Origin: Opitutales bacterium
Lineage (GTDB): Bacteria; Verrucomicrobiota; Verrucomicrobiia; Opitutales; UBA953
Assembly: GCA_009691685.1 (NCBI GenBank)
Contig: SIAU01000004.1
Location: forward strand, 1 to 59,935
Length of the DNA: 59,935 bases
Reading direction: 5' to 3'
Below are positions 32,316 through 43,350 of the stretch, piece after piece; the first letter of the stretch is position 1, and each line of letters opens with the position of its first letter. The position numbers and the translations under genes were made by a program. The notes below the pieces were generated by a model. It was given only the letters and a program-made list of their open reading frames with translations, did not search any database and was not told the DNA's origin.

Positions 32316-32978
32316 ATGCTCGAAGGACTCGCCGATTTCTGGAACCATCTCCACACTGCTGAAGGTCTGATGGAATTGATTCAAACGGGTGGACTTTTGG
32401 TATTATTCTTAATTATCTTTTCGGAAACGGGACTGCTCGTTGGCTTCTTCCTTCCCGGTGATTCACTCTTAGTCGCTGCCGGCGTGTTAAGCGTAGCCAA
32501 TAAAGATCGCCCTGCGTATTTCGATGTTTGGACACTCATCGGATTACTGATTGTAGCTGCGATCATCGGTAATCAGTTGGGCTGGTGGCTCGGAAAGAAT
32601 TTTGGCAAGCGGGCAGAGAACAAACCCGACGGCTGGCTATTTAAAAAGAAATATATCGAGCAAGCAGATGTCCACTTTAAGGAAAACGGCGCACTCTCCT
32701 TAGTCATTGCGCGTTTTATTCCTATCATGCGCACCTTTGTGCCGTTCGTGGCGGGTATGGCCCACATGCCTAGTATGAAATTTTTTAAATGGAACGTGGT
32801 TGGCGCAGTCATCTGGATAACTTCACTGGTCGGACTGGGTCATATCATCGGCCCCACTCCCCTCGCCGATAAATTGCATAAAATTATCATTTTAGTCGTC
32901 GTCGTCTCACTCCTCCCTCTAGCTTGGAAAATAGTGAGTCGCCTACTTAAGCCTGCAGCACCGGAACCCAAAGCTTAA
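32316..32978 (+). CDS. DedA/SNARE-associated family membrane protein
   Basis: FFLPGDSLLVAAGVL, ARFIPIMRTFVPFVAGMAHMPSMKFFKWNVVGAVIW; start placed at internal ATG. Confidence 0.93.
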   Translation: MLEGLADFWNHLHTAEGLMELIQTGGLLVLFLIIFSETGLLVGFFLPGDSLLVAAGVLSVANKDRPAYFDVWTLIGLLIVAAIIGNQLGWWLGKNFGKRAENKPDGWLFKKKYIEQADVHFKENGALSLVIARFIPIMRTFVPFVAGMAHMPSMKFFKWNVVGAVIWITSLVGLGHIIGPTPLADKLHKIIILVVVVSLLPLAWKIVSRLLKPAAPEPKA

Positions 32979-34668
32979 ATACCGTTCCAGTTTTTCCCGT
33001 GGATTCGACAATAATGTCCCCTCGGTGATCGCGTAAAATTCGCTTCACAATCGCTAGGCCAAGTCCGGTACCGTCTTCACGACTAGTAAAGAAGGATTCA
33101 AAGATTTTATTCTGAATTTGTTGAGGAATGCCACTGCCCGTATCCGCAATCGTCATGACAACCATTTTACCCTGTGACAAGGGATCGACGCCGACATTAA
33201 TATTTAAACTACCGCCCGACGGCATCGCCTGAATCGCATTTAAAATTAAATTCAGGAAAACTTGTTGAATCTGACCAGGGTTCCCTTCCACCAGCGGTAA
33301 GTTGTCTTCGACAATCACTTTCGCAACCACTCCAGCCTGCTCAAACTTTAGTCGAATAAGTATGACTGCATTCTGAGCCGCTTCGCCGAGATTAATGGAT
33401 TTAAAGGCACCGGACTGCGCTTTGCTCATACCCAAAACCCGTGAGACCACGCCTTCCATGTGAATGACTTTCTCCCGCATGACTCCGATATCCTCAAATC
33501 GAGGATCGGTCGCCGACATTCCTTGTCCCAAGGTATCACATAATAATTTCAATACCGTAAGCGGATTACGAATCTCGTGGGCCACTTCCGCCGAAAGTAA
33601 GCCCAAGGCGGTTAAGCGCTCACTGCGACGCAATCCCTCTTCCACCGTAAAGACTTTAGCGTAGAGACGCGAATTCTGGATTGAGGAAGCACCGAACGAA
33701 GCCAAGGCAGTCACTAAACGCTTATCATCATCCGAAAACCGATAAGCACCCATCGCGATACAAACTAAAATACCGAAAGTATCATCTTCATATTTCACGG
33801 GCACCGCAAGTAGTGACGAGGAGGCGACCGGATCAATGAGTTTGGAGAATAAGTGTTCTTCCGATTTTCCCGTGATGGGTACGACTAAAGCACGACTCCG
33901 ATTAATCGCTGTGCCAATTGAACTCTGGTTTAATTCTACTTTTTCACTAAACGCACTGCCCTCTAAACTACCTTCCATGCATTTTAATTTAAGTTGGTTA
34001 TCTTGGTATTTATAATAGGCCACCACGCGGGTGCCTAATAAAGCTTTCGTATGTCTCACTAAGTCTAAGGAAATCCCAGGTTCATCCCTTTCGCGGGCTA
34101 AGGCTTGGGCGGCCGAAACGAGCGACTCTAACTGCGCTGCCTTGGAACGGAGCTGACGTAAGAGCCAGATTCGTCCGACGGCTTTGGACGCTTCATTCGT
34201 AAGCAGCGATAAAAAGGCCACGTCGGCGTCGGTAAAGGCATTCTCGCGATCGGCGTCGCAATTTACGACCCCAATCACATTACCCATCAGTTCCATCGGC
34301 ACTGCTAATTCACAACGCACACTACTGCGCAATTCTACGTAACGATTATCTTTGCGGACGTCAGGAACCAACAATGGCTTGGCGTGCAATGCGACCCAGC
34401 CGGTGATACCCTGTCCCGCGGGCAAAACTTTATCGTGCGATTTTTCATCGAATCCATTACTTACCTCGATTCGCAAAATGCCCGTGCTGGGTTCCAATAA
34501 GGAAATTGAAGCACTGTTGGCACCTAAGGTGCGTACGACTTCGGATAAAATAAAATTAAGCGCTTCGCGAGGGTCCTCGGTTGCATTCACAAAAGCACCC
34601 ACTCGATATAGACAATCGAGAACGCGTGCGTCGTTGGGTCGGTCCGGTGAAGGATTTTGGCTGCTCAT
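32947..34668 (-). CDS. Soluble GAF-GAF sensor histidine kinase
   Basis: Two GAF-like regions, H-box LSAEVAHEIRNPLTVLK, N-box NLILNAIQAMPSGG, G-boxes DTGSGIPQ and GTGLGLAIVKRI; no TM segment; start MSSQNPSPD. Confidence 0.9.
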   Translation of the reverse strand: MSSQNPSPDRPNDARVLDCLYRVGAFVNATEDPREALNFILSEVVRTLGANSASISLLEPSTGILRIEVSNGFDEKSHDKVLPAGQGITGWVALHAKPLLVPDVRKDNRYVELRSSVRCELAVPMELMGNVIGVVNCDADRENAFTDADVAFLSLLTNEASKAVGRIWLLRQLRSKAAQLESLVSAAQALARERDEPGISLDLVRHTKALLGTRVVAYYKYQDNQLKLKCMEGSLEGSAFSEKVELNQSSIGTAINRSRALVVPITGKSEEHLFSKLIDPVASSSLLAVPVKYEDDTFGILVCIAMGAYRFSDDDKRLVTALASFGASSIQNSRLYAKVFTVEEGLRRSERLTALGLLSAEVAHEIRNPLTVLKLLCDTLGQGMSATDPRFEDIGVMREKVIHMEGVVSRVLGMSKAQSGAFKSINLGEAAQNAVILIRLKFEQAGVVAKVIVEDNLPLVEGNPGQIQQVFLNLILNAIQAMPSGGSLNINVGVDPLSQGKMVVMTIADTGSGIPQQIQNKIFESFFTSREDGTGLGLAIVKRILRDHRGDIIVESTGKTGTVFKLWVPVLQA

Positions 34669-34669
34669 T

Positions 34670-35536
34670 TTAGAGCGAGTGATCCATGTCCAACGCGGGC
34701 GCGTCGACGGTCGTTTCTCCCACCACTTTTGCGGGCACACCTGCGACGGTGGTATGGGGTGCGACATCTTTTAAAACAACCGATCCAGCGCCGATTTTAG
34801 CACCTTCGCCGACAGTGATGTTACCAAGAATTTTTGAGCCTGCGCTGATTAATACACCCGAGTGAATTTTCGGATGTCGATCCCCACGTGCTTTGCCCGT
34901 TCCACCCAAAGTAACTTCATGCAGAATCGATACGTTGTCACCCACGACTACCGTCTCACCCGCGATAAAACCGGTGGCGTGATCCAATAAAATACCCACA
35001 CCGAAACGAGCCGCCGGATGAATATCCACGGCCAGGTGCTCGGACATTAAAGACTGCAGGTACATCGCTAAATCTTTGCGGCCCGACTTCCACAAGTAAT
35101 GTGAAATACGATGCAGGGAAATAGCGTGGAAACCTTTATACCATAAATAAGGTACCAGCGCATGCTCTGTCGCCGGGTCTCGCTCCAGAATCGCCTTAAG
35201 ATCCATACGCATCTGCGCCACAATTTCGGAGTCGGCTTGGATTGCTTCCGCTAGAGCCAGCACCACGACGGCCGAATCTTTCCCCGTTAGAGATAGTCGA
35301 TCTACCAAGCGGTGGACAATTCCATCGGCAAAATTTTTACGCTCTAACACATAGCGGTTTAATAAAGGACTTAGAGCGACCTCACTTTGACTGATTTGTT
35401 CAGCCCGGGCACGGAGCTCCTCCCAGAGGGATGCCTCGGTTGCGCATACGACCGCGATGTTCTTGGCATAAGCCATATTCAACTCATTCGCCTCTTTTGC
35501 CGCATTTGGCAATCCATGAGTAAATAAAAAGGTCAA
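34670..35536 (-). CDS. cysE: Serine O-acetyltransferase CysE
   Basis: N-terminal helical domain, hexapeptide LbH, DIHPAARFGVGILLDHATGFIAGETVVVGDNVSILHEVTLGGTGK. Confidence 0.96.
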   Translation of the reverse strand: MTFLFTHGLPNAAKEANELNMAYAKNIAVVCATEASLWEELRARAEQISQSEVALSPLLNRYVLERKNFADGIVHRLVDRLSLTGKDSAVVVLALAEAIQADSEIVAQMRMDLKAILERDPATEHALVPYLWYKGFHAISLHRISHYLWKSGRKDLAMYLQSLMSEHLAVDIHPAARFGVGILLDHATGFIAGETVVVGDNVSILHEVTLGGTGKARGDRHPKIHSGVLISAGSKILGNITVGEGAKIGAGSVVLKDVAPHTTVAGVPAKVVGETTVDAPALDMDHSL

Positions 35537-35604
35537 AAGTGTCCAAATTTTAAGCGATATGGAACTTTCACTAGGAACGGTTGTTATAATATACGATAAA
35601 CAAT

Positions 35605-36177
35605 ATGAAAAAACTCATCCCATTCTTCTGTCTTCTCATCTCAATTTTCGCTTTTGCCTCCCCTGAAATCGGAAAAGACGTGACCGACTTCACCGGAAAA
35701 ACGGTTGATGGAAAAACCATAAAACTTTCGGACTTCAAAGGTAAAATTGTGGTCCTCGAATGGTACAATCCAACCTGCCCTTTCGTGAAGAAGTTTTATA
35801 GCGTAGGAAAAATGCAGGAGTTTCAAACCCAAGTAACTTCCGCAGGACACATCTGGATTACGATCAACACCGGCGGTAAAGTAGATGATTTGAAGAGTGC
35901 GATTACCACGGATAAAAATAAGGCGAGTGTGGTAGTCGATGATTCGGCCGGTTCCATCGCTCGACAATTTGAAGCGAAAACTACTCCACATTTTTTCGTA
36001 ATTAATCGTGAAGGTGTTCTGGTTTATAAAGGGGCTATCGACAGCATTAGCTCCGGTAAGTCAGCCGATATTGAGAAAGCAACCAATTACGTTTTAGCAG
36101 CGGTGACCGCGACTCAAGATAACAAAAAAGTCGAAGTAAATACGACCAAACCATACGGTTGCGGAATAAAATTCTAA
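35605..36177 (+). CDS. Secreted thioredoxin-like redoxin (AhpC/TSA family)
   Basis: Signal peptide; DFKGKIVVLEWYNPTCPFVKKFY; TTPHFFVINREGVLVYKGAID. Confidence 0.9.
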   Translation: MKKLIPFFCLLISIFAFASPEIGKDVTDFTGKTVDGKTIKLSDFKGKIVVLEWYNPTCPFVKKFYSVGKMQEFQTQVTSAGHIWITINTGGKVDDLKSAITTDKNKASVVVDDSAGSIARQFEAKTTPHFFVINREGVLVYKGAIDSISSGKSADIEKATNYVLAAVTATQDNKKVEVNTTKPYGCGIKF

Positions 36178-37571
36178 CTTAATCCTGCAGCGCTAAGAAT
36201 CTTGGCGTGCACTTGGTCATTACGTAAATACGGAGGGAACAGCGAAGCTCCTGGTCCGTAAGCACAGAATTCAACCATTTCAGCGGTGTGGTTCCCACTC
36301 GTCCAGCCCGCTGCTGTATACGATGGGAGAATTTTCTGTAGAGATTCTATATCTGAAATTGAATTCAAATCATCTTTTTTGAAATTAAGATTTGTCACGC
36401 GGACCACCAAGTCGCGGAAGGCGGCTACGGATTTAATACTTTCAGATTCAGCGTGTAGTCGCTCGAGTGACATCGTGAACTCACCCAAACGTAAGAAAGT
36501 TTGATTGGTGTCCATGTACGACGGAACATTGGTATCAAAACTATCATTACCTACCCCGTTAATCTGCATTCCGCCGGTGCCATGGTCCGTGGTAATAATG
36601 AGTAAAGTGTCGGGGTTCTTCTCAACAAAGTTCAGTACCGTAGCAATGGTCTCATCAAAGGCGAGCTGCTCTAGAATAATCGCCGCCGCATCATTCGCAT
36701 GTCCCGCGTGATCCACTCGTCCGCCTTCAATCATGAGGAAAAAACCTTCCGATCCTTGAGACAGCTGCGCTAGGGCAACTTGGGACATCTCATTCAAGGT
36801 TGGCGTAAATGCCTTCAGCTCCGGTGTGTTAATGCGATCGATTTCAAAGGGTAGGTATTTCTCAGCAAATAATCCTAAGAGGGGCTGACGTCCTTTAACG
36901 GCTAAAAGGTCATCACGATTCTGGATAATTTTATATCCCGACTTTTCATAAGCATTTTTAAGATTATTATCAAAATGCGTCCAGCCGCCCCCGAGAATCA
37001 CATCCACACCGCGTTCTAAATATTGCTGAGCAATTTCGGACTGTAATTTACGTGCCGGTAAATTTGCCACAAAGCCAGCAGGCGTCGCATGTGTAGCGGT
37101 CGTGGTCGTAACCAATCCGGTCAACTTCCGGGCCGCTTTCATTTTTTGCAAGAGGGTCACTGGCTTTCGACCATCAGGTGTAACATTAATAACCCCATTC
37201 TCAATCCGTTCACCAATCCCCCAGCAGCTCGCGGCGGCAGCTGAATCAGTAACCAAACCAGTGGCCGAGTAAGTTTCGCAAAGCGATCTCACGGCTGGTA
37301 AATCTTGATAGAGTTTCAGCCAGTGGCTGCTTCTATTTTCTTTTAATTTAAGAAACTGTTGGGTCGCACTGAGGGTTCCTAAGCCCATGCCGTCACTCAC
37401 CATAAAAATAATATTCTTAGCCGAACCAATTCCCGTATTAGACTTACTCTCCCGTGGACTAGAGCCTAAGGCAGGTACTGCCGAGGCACCTAAAACAATA
37501 CTACCCGCTCCAGCGAATTTTAGGAAATCGCGACGAGAGGTCGTGCGGTTTTTAGACATATTTTGAATCAA
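36174..37571 (-). CDS. Alkaline phosphatase (PhoA family), Tat-type signal
   Basis: SRRDFLKFAG Tat motif; IIFMVSDGMGLGTLSA, VTDSAAAASCWGIG, MIEGGRVDHAGHANDA, ITTDHGTGG, GNHTAEMVEF. Confidence 0.93.
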   Translation of the reverse strand: MIQNMSKNRTTSRRDFLKFAGAGSIVLGASAVPALGSSPRESKSNTGIGSAKNIIFMVSDGMGLGTLSATQQFLKLKENRSSHWLKLYQDLPAVRSLCETYSATGLVTDSAAAASCWGIGERIENGVINVTPDGRKPVTLLQKMKAARKLTGLVTTTTATHATPAGFVANLPARKLQSEIAQQYLERGVDVILGGGWTHFDNNLKNAYEKSGYKIIQNRDDLLAVKGRQPLLGLFAEKYLPFEIDRINTPELKAFTPTLNEMSQVALAQLSQGSEGFFLMIEGGRVDHAGHANDAAAIILEQLAFDETIATVLNFVEKNPDTLLIITTDHGTGGMQINGVGNDSFDTNVPSYMDTNQTFLRLGEFTMSLERLHAESESIKSVAAFRDLVVRVTNLNFKKDDLNSISDIESLQKILPSYTAAGWTSGNHTAEMVEFCAYGPGASLFPPYLRNDQVHAKILSAAGLS

Positions 37572-37631
37572 ATGAATTAAATACTATCCGCAATCCGCGA
37601 AGAGTGACATTTCTGCGTCGGACAGGCACGA

Positions 37632-39518
37632 CTACGCACCGTGGGCGCCAGAAGATGGACCGGGTGAAGCGGGTGCCGCAACCACGGCCTTTAATCGACG
37701 TTCGGCAATTTCCGCAGTTACCAAGGAGATAAACTCGGCAAAGGTGCGGTTGCCCTCAAATGATTTATCCGCACGAGAGCGAACATTCACCAAGCCAGCT
37801 TCTTTTTCTTTGGCGCCGACGACTAACATGTGAGGCACCTTGGTGAGTTCGGCTCGACGGATTTTGGCACCGAGTTTATCGGACGATCCATCCACCGTGC
37901 AGCGGATATTTAATTCGGTTAATGTCTTACCCAGCTCTTCGCAATAAGGGTTCATATCATCATTTAAGGAGATGATACGAACCTGTTCAGGAGCCAACCA
38001 GGTTGGGAAATCTCCCGCGAAGTGTTCAATTAAAATACCAACAAATCTTTCCATCGATCCAAAAGGTGCGCGGTGAATCATCACCGGACGATGCGGTTTA
38101 TTATCGGGACCAATAAACGAAAGTTCAAAACGTTCAGGTAAATTAAAATCAACCTGAACCGTACCTAACTGCCACTCACGGCCGATGACGTCGCGAACCA
38201 CGAAGTCGATTTTGGGTCCGTAGAACGCGGCTTCTCCTGCTTCTTCGGTAAAACTAACACCGAGTGTGGCAGCGGCAGCGCGACAAGCAGCCTCTGCCTT
38301 ATCCCAATTTTCTGTCGAGCCAGTGTATTTATTAGAGTCAGGATTTCTGAGACCCACCCGAACGCGATAATCATTGAGACCGAGAGTTTTGAGAACAATC
38401 TTAACTAATTCGAGACAGCCCTGAACTTCTTGTCCGACTTGATCTTCGGTACAGAAAAGGTGTCCATCATCTTGCGTGAATCCACGAACCCGCGTCATAC
38501 CACTGAGCTCACCGGATTGTTCCCAGCGGTAAACGGTACCGAACTCAGCCAAACGAACTGGCAAATCGCGGTAGGAGTGAGGTTGAGAAGCAAAAATTCT
38601 AATATGGTGCGGACAGTTCATCGGCTTCAGTAAGAAACCTTGAATCACACCCTGCTCGAGTCGGTTAGTTAATTCACCACAACCACAACCTTCTTTCGAT
38701 AACATCTCCATCGCTTCACGTTCGACGAGCGGTGGGAACTGGGCGTCTTTGTAGTACGGGAAGTGTCCGGACGTACGGTATAAATCTAAATTACCAATAT
38801 GCGGAGTAAATACCTGCTTATAACCGGTGCGAAATAATCGTTCGGAAATAAAATTCTGGAGTTCTTGACGAATAACGGCGCCGTTCGGCGTCCAAAGAAT
38901 GAGTCCCTGCCCTACTTTTTCATCGATATGGAAAAGTTTTAATTCTTTGCCGAGTTTACGGTGATCTCGCTTCTTCGCCTCTTCGGCACGGGTAATCGAT
39001 TGTTCCAGCTCATCCTTGGTCGCAAAAGCGGTACCATAAATTCGCTGTAACTGTTTATTTTTCTCGTTACCACGATGATAAGCACCGGCGATATTAAGAA
39101 GTTTAAACGCTTTGACCTGGGAAGAGTAACGCACGTGGGTGCCGGCACATAAGTCCATGAACTCGCCATTTTTATAAAACGAGATTTGCTCACCTTGAGG
39201 GATGTCGGCCAGACGTCCGAGTTTATAAAGGTTTTGTCCCCGCTCCTTAATGATTTGTTCAGCTTCTTCGCGACTGCATTCCATCCGTTCAAACTTCTGA
39301 TTCTCTTTCGAGATGCGTTTCATCTCTTCTTCGATTTTTACTAAATCTTCGGCGGTGAAGGCATGATCTAAATCGAAATCATAATAAAAACCATTATCGG
39401 TGGGCGGTCCGATATCGAGTTGTGCTTGGGGAAATAATCTCAAAACCGCTGCGCCGAGCATGTGAGCAGCCGAGTGACGAATCTCCTCTAAGGGAGTCAT
39501 AGGAGTACGTGTAGACAT
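37632..39518 (-). CDS. thrS: Threonyl-tRNA synthetase
   Basis: PMNCPHHIRIF, RGFTQDDGHLFC, class II core and anticodon-binding domain; Ala/Pro/Ser/Gly-rich C-terminal tail. Confidence 0.97.
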   Translation of the reverse strand: MSTRTPMTPLEEIRHSAAHMLGAAVLRLFPQAQLDIGPPTDNGFYYDFDLDHAFTAEDLVKIEEEMKRISKENQKFERMECSREEAEQIIKERGQNLYKLGRLADIPQGEQISFYKNGEFMDLCAGTHVRYSSQVKAFKLLNIAGAYHRGNEKNKQLQRIYGTAFATKDELEQSITRAEEAKKRDHRKLGKELKLFHIDEKVGQGLILWTPNGAVIRQELQNFISERLFRTGYKQVFTPHIGNLDLYRTSGHFPYYKDAQFPPLVEREAMEMLSKEGCGCGELTNRLEQGVIQGFLLKPMNCPHHIRIFASQPHSYRDLPVRLAEFGTVYRWEQSGELSGMTRVRGFTQDDGHLFCTEDQVGQEVQGCLELVKIVLKTLGLNDYRVRVGLRNPDSNKYTGSTENWDKAEAACRAAAATLGVSFTEEAGEAAFYGPKIDFVVRDVIGREWQLGTVQVDFNLPERFELSFIGPDNKPHRPVMIHRAPFGSMERFVGILIEHFAGDFPTWLAPEQVRIISLNDDMNPYCEELGKTLTELNIRCTVDGSSDKLGAKIRRAELTKVPHMLVVGAKEKEAGLVNVRSRADKSFEGNRTFAEFISLVTAEIAERRLKAVVAAPASPGPSSGAHGA

Positions 39519-39537
39519 ACGAAAAGGTTACCTCTTT

Positions 39538-39562
39538 CGCTAGGGTCTCTTCGACCCAAGCG
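39538..39562 (-). promoter_or_regulatory. Hairpin in the thrS leader (CGCTTGGGTC-GAAGA-GACCCTAGCG, one internal mismatch)
   Basis: Inverted repeat 19 nt upstream of the thrS start, without a following U-tract. Confidence 0.4.
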
Positions 39563-39607
39563 CAAGAATGGACACACCTCCCTTCCCAATATTTGAGATA
39601 TTAGCCC

Positions 39608-40384
39608 TTATTCCTTAACAATTTCGTAGGTCATCGTCACCACCACGCGAATCGTTTTATCAATAGAACTGGTATCGATGGAACCATAGTCGCTATCCCC
39701 AACGGAGTCTCTGGCTTGAATAGAAAAAGCGCCCTGTGACGCGTCGAGCAATGTACCAATTTTACTTCCTGAACCTAATACTAAAACGTCAGCCCGGGCC
39801 CGTGCATTTTTGGATGCGGACACTAGCAATTCTTTTTTAGAGTCATCAACATTGATTAATTTGTAAGCTAAGAGTCTCCGATCCAATTCAACCTCGTTTT
39901 CAAAAACAAAATCTTCACGCGAGAGTTTGTCTACTAAATCTACATTACTGGAGGTAATCTTAATTCTCTGAAAATAAACGAAATCGGGAACTGTACCGCG
40001 CGCATACTTATCATATTCAATCGCGGCAGTGGTTTTGGTATTTGCGGGCTCTAGTCTGACCTGCTCGATCGCCTCGATATTAATTTCAGCGTCTTTAAAA
40101 CCGTAATCGAGCAGCTTTTTCTGGAAAATATCGCGTTGCACCAAGAAGGCTTTCCTTCCGATGGCTGCATCGGTACCGCGCCATGTAATAATGTAGTTTA
40201 TGATCGCTTGATCCGCTTTTACATTCTGGGTGGCTACCCCTTTAACCATAATCGAAGGCTGCATTTTTCTTACCTGAGCAATCGCCGTACTTAATTTCTC
40301 TGCTCCAATAATAAAACCAAGGGCTAAAGAAGCACCGAGTAAGAGAAAAGCGACACGTTGAGAGGTGGAAGAAGATTGCGACAT
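39608..40384 (-). CDS. SIMPL domain-containing protein
   Basis: Membrane anchor plus SIMPL pattern MVKGVATQNVKADQAIINYIITWRG...KLLDYGFKDAEI...ARARADVL. Confidence 0.88.
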   Translation of the reverse strand: MSQSSSTSQRVAFLLLGASLALGFIIGAEKLSTAIAQVRKMQPSIMVKGVATQNVKADQAIINYIITWRGTDAAIGRKAFLVQRDIFQKKLLDYGFKDAEINIEAIEQVRLEPANTKTTAAIEYDKYARGTVPDFVYFQRIKITSSNVDLVDKLSREDFVFENEVELDRRLLAYKLINVDDSKKELLVSASKNARARADVLVLGSGSKIGTLLDASQGAFSIQARDSVGDSDYGSIDTSSIDKTIRVVVTMTYEIVKE

Positions 40385-40440
40385 AGGTAATTATTATACC
40401 AAGTCGGCAGAACCAAAGTCAAACTGTCTAATAAAATTAT

Positions 40441-41871
40441 TTAAGACTTTTTGAGGTCGTACCCATCCTTGCGGTCGAGCATCGTCCAACCCAACTCGGC
40501 GAGTTCCAAGCGGAGACGATCGGCGGCGACGAAGTCCTTCGCCTGTTTTGCCGCCCAACGTTTGGCACCGAGCTCGGCGACATCAGCTGGAACGCCTTGC
40601 GCAGGCGCCGAGGTGAAAAGTTTGAGACCTAACGCGTAGAGAATTTTAGCTAAACCGCTCAAGTCTTGGCGCGCAGACTCGACCGTGAGCTCCGACTTGT
40701 CGGCTAGGACGGTAAAAATCTGACCCAAGCATCCAGGAATGTTTAAATCATTCTCCAGAACCGCCCAAGCGGGAGCAAATCGTCCCCAAGAGGTCTGAAC
40801 TTCCTGCTTCGTGGGGGCAGCAAACTCCTCTTTCGAGAATCCTGCTACTGTAAGTATCCTCTCAGTGCCCTTTTCAATTTTACTGAGGGCCGAACGAGCA
40901 TCCTCGAGGCCCTTGATGGTGAAATTGAGCGAACTTTTATAGTGCCCGGCAATGAGCGCGAAACGAACTTCCATGGGCGTGTAACCCTTGGCCTTTAAAT
41001 CCTCTAATGTATATAGATTTCCCTTACTTTTTGACATCTTTTCGCCCTCCACCAGCAGGTGGGCACTATGAAACCAGTGGGCAGCAAAGCCCGGTACGCC
41101 AGTCGCACATTCACTTTGCGCGATTTCATTCTCGTGGTGGGGAAAACATAAGTCGATTCCGCCGCCATGGAGATCGAAAGTGACGCCTAAATGTTCCAGC
41201 GACATTGCCGAGCACTCGATATGCCAACCGGGACGACCCTCACCCCAGGGACTTGGCCAGAAATTAGCACCGTCCTCTGGCTTTCTCGATTTCCATAAAG
41301 CGAAGTCCGAGGCCGACTCCCGATCATACTCGTCGGAATCATTAGCCTCACCGGCACTGTTGGTGGATTGGGTCTCGCGTTTTGAAAGGTCCAAATGACT
41401 CAACTTACCATAGTCGTGGCAGCTGCTGACCTTGAAGTAAACCGAGCCATCTTTGGAAACGTAGGCATTACCTTTGTCCACCAGTGCTTTAATCATAGCC
41501 ACTTGTTGAGGAATGTGCGCGACGGCACTCGGTTCAACATGAGGCGTTAAAAGTCCAAGGGCTTCGCAGTCAGCATGGAATTTATCGGTCCAGGTCTTCG
41601 TGAATTCTGTTAAAGTCGTTTGCGCGGCTTGTGCGCCACGAATCGTTTTATCGTCAAGATCGGTAATATTTCTGACGTGCTTAACCTTGAGGCCATCCAC
41701 TTCTAATGTCCGACGAAGAATATCCTGTAGAATAAAAGTTCGAAAATTGCCGATGTGGGCTGGACCGTAAACGGTAGGACCACAGCAATACATACCAAAC
41801 GTCAATTTGCCGGCCTTGGGTAACAAGGGTCGCATCTCGCGTGTCATCGTATCGTGCAGTAATACTGGCAT
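40441..41871 (-). CDS. cysS: Cysteinyl-tRNA synthetase
   Basis: MYCCGPTVYGPAHIGNFRTFILQDIL, FDLHGGGIDLCFPHHENEIAQSE, KMSKSKGN. Confidence 0.98.
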   Translation of the reverse strand: MPVLLHDTMTREMRPLLPKAGKLTFGMYCCGPTVYGPAHIGNFRTFILQDILRRTLEVDGLKVKHVRNITDLDDKTIRGAQAAQTTLTEFTKTWTDKFHADCEALGLLTPHVEPSAVAHIPQQVAMIKALVDKGNAYVSKDGSVYFKVSSCHDYGKLSHLDLSKRETQSTNSAGEANDSDEYDRESASDFALWKSRKPEDGANFWPSPWGEGRPGWHIECSAMSLEHLGVTFDLHGGGIDLCFPHHENEIAQSECATGVPGFAAHWFHSAHLLVEGEKMSKSKGNLYTLEDLKAKGYTPMEVRFALIAGHYKSSLNFTIKGLEDARSALSKIEKGTERILTVAGFSKEEFAAPTKQEVQTSWGRFAPAWAVLENDLNIPGCLGQIFTVLADKSELTVESARQDLSGLAKILYALGLKLFTSAPAQGVPADVAELGAKRWAAKQAKDFVAADRLRLELAELGWTMLDRKDGYDLKKS

Positions 41872-41891
41872 AGTTAATGATTAGTTTAAAG

Positions 41892-43298
<1,407 letters not shown>

Positions 43299-43322
43299 TC
43301 CAACTCTACCTGTAAATATAAT

Positions 43323-43350
43323 AAGGCAGGGCTCATCCCCTGCCTTTTTT
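43323..43350 (+). terminator. Rho-independent terminator after metY
   Basis: AAGGCAGGG-CTCATC-CCCTGCCTT followed by a T-run; the complementary A-run suggests it may act in both directions. Confidence 0.88.

Noticed and set aside
35561-35590. GGAACTT and TATAAT elements before the redoxin gene as an ECF sigma-E promoter
   Set aside because: The -10 looks like a housekeeping TATAAT and no ECF-type -10 is present; evidence is insufficient.
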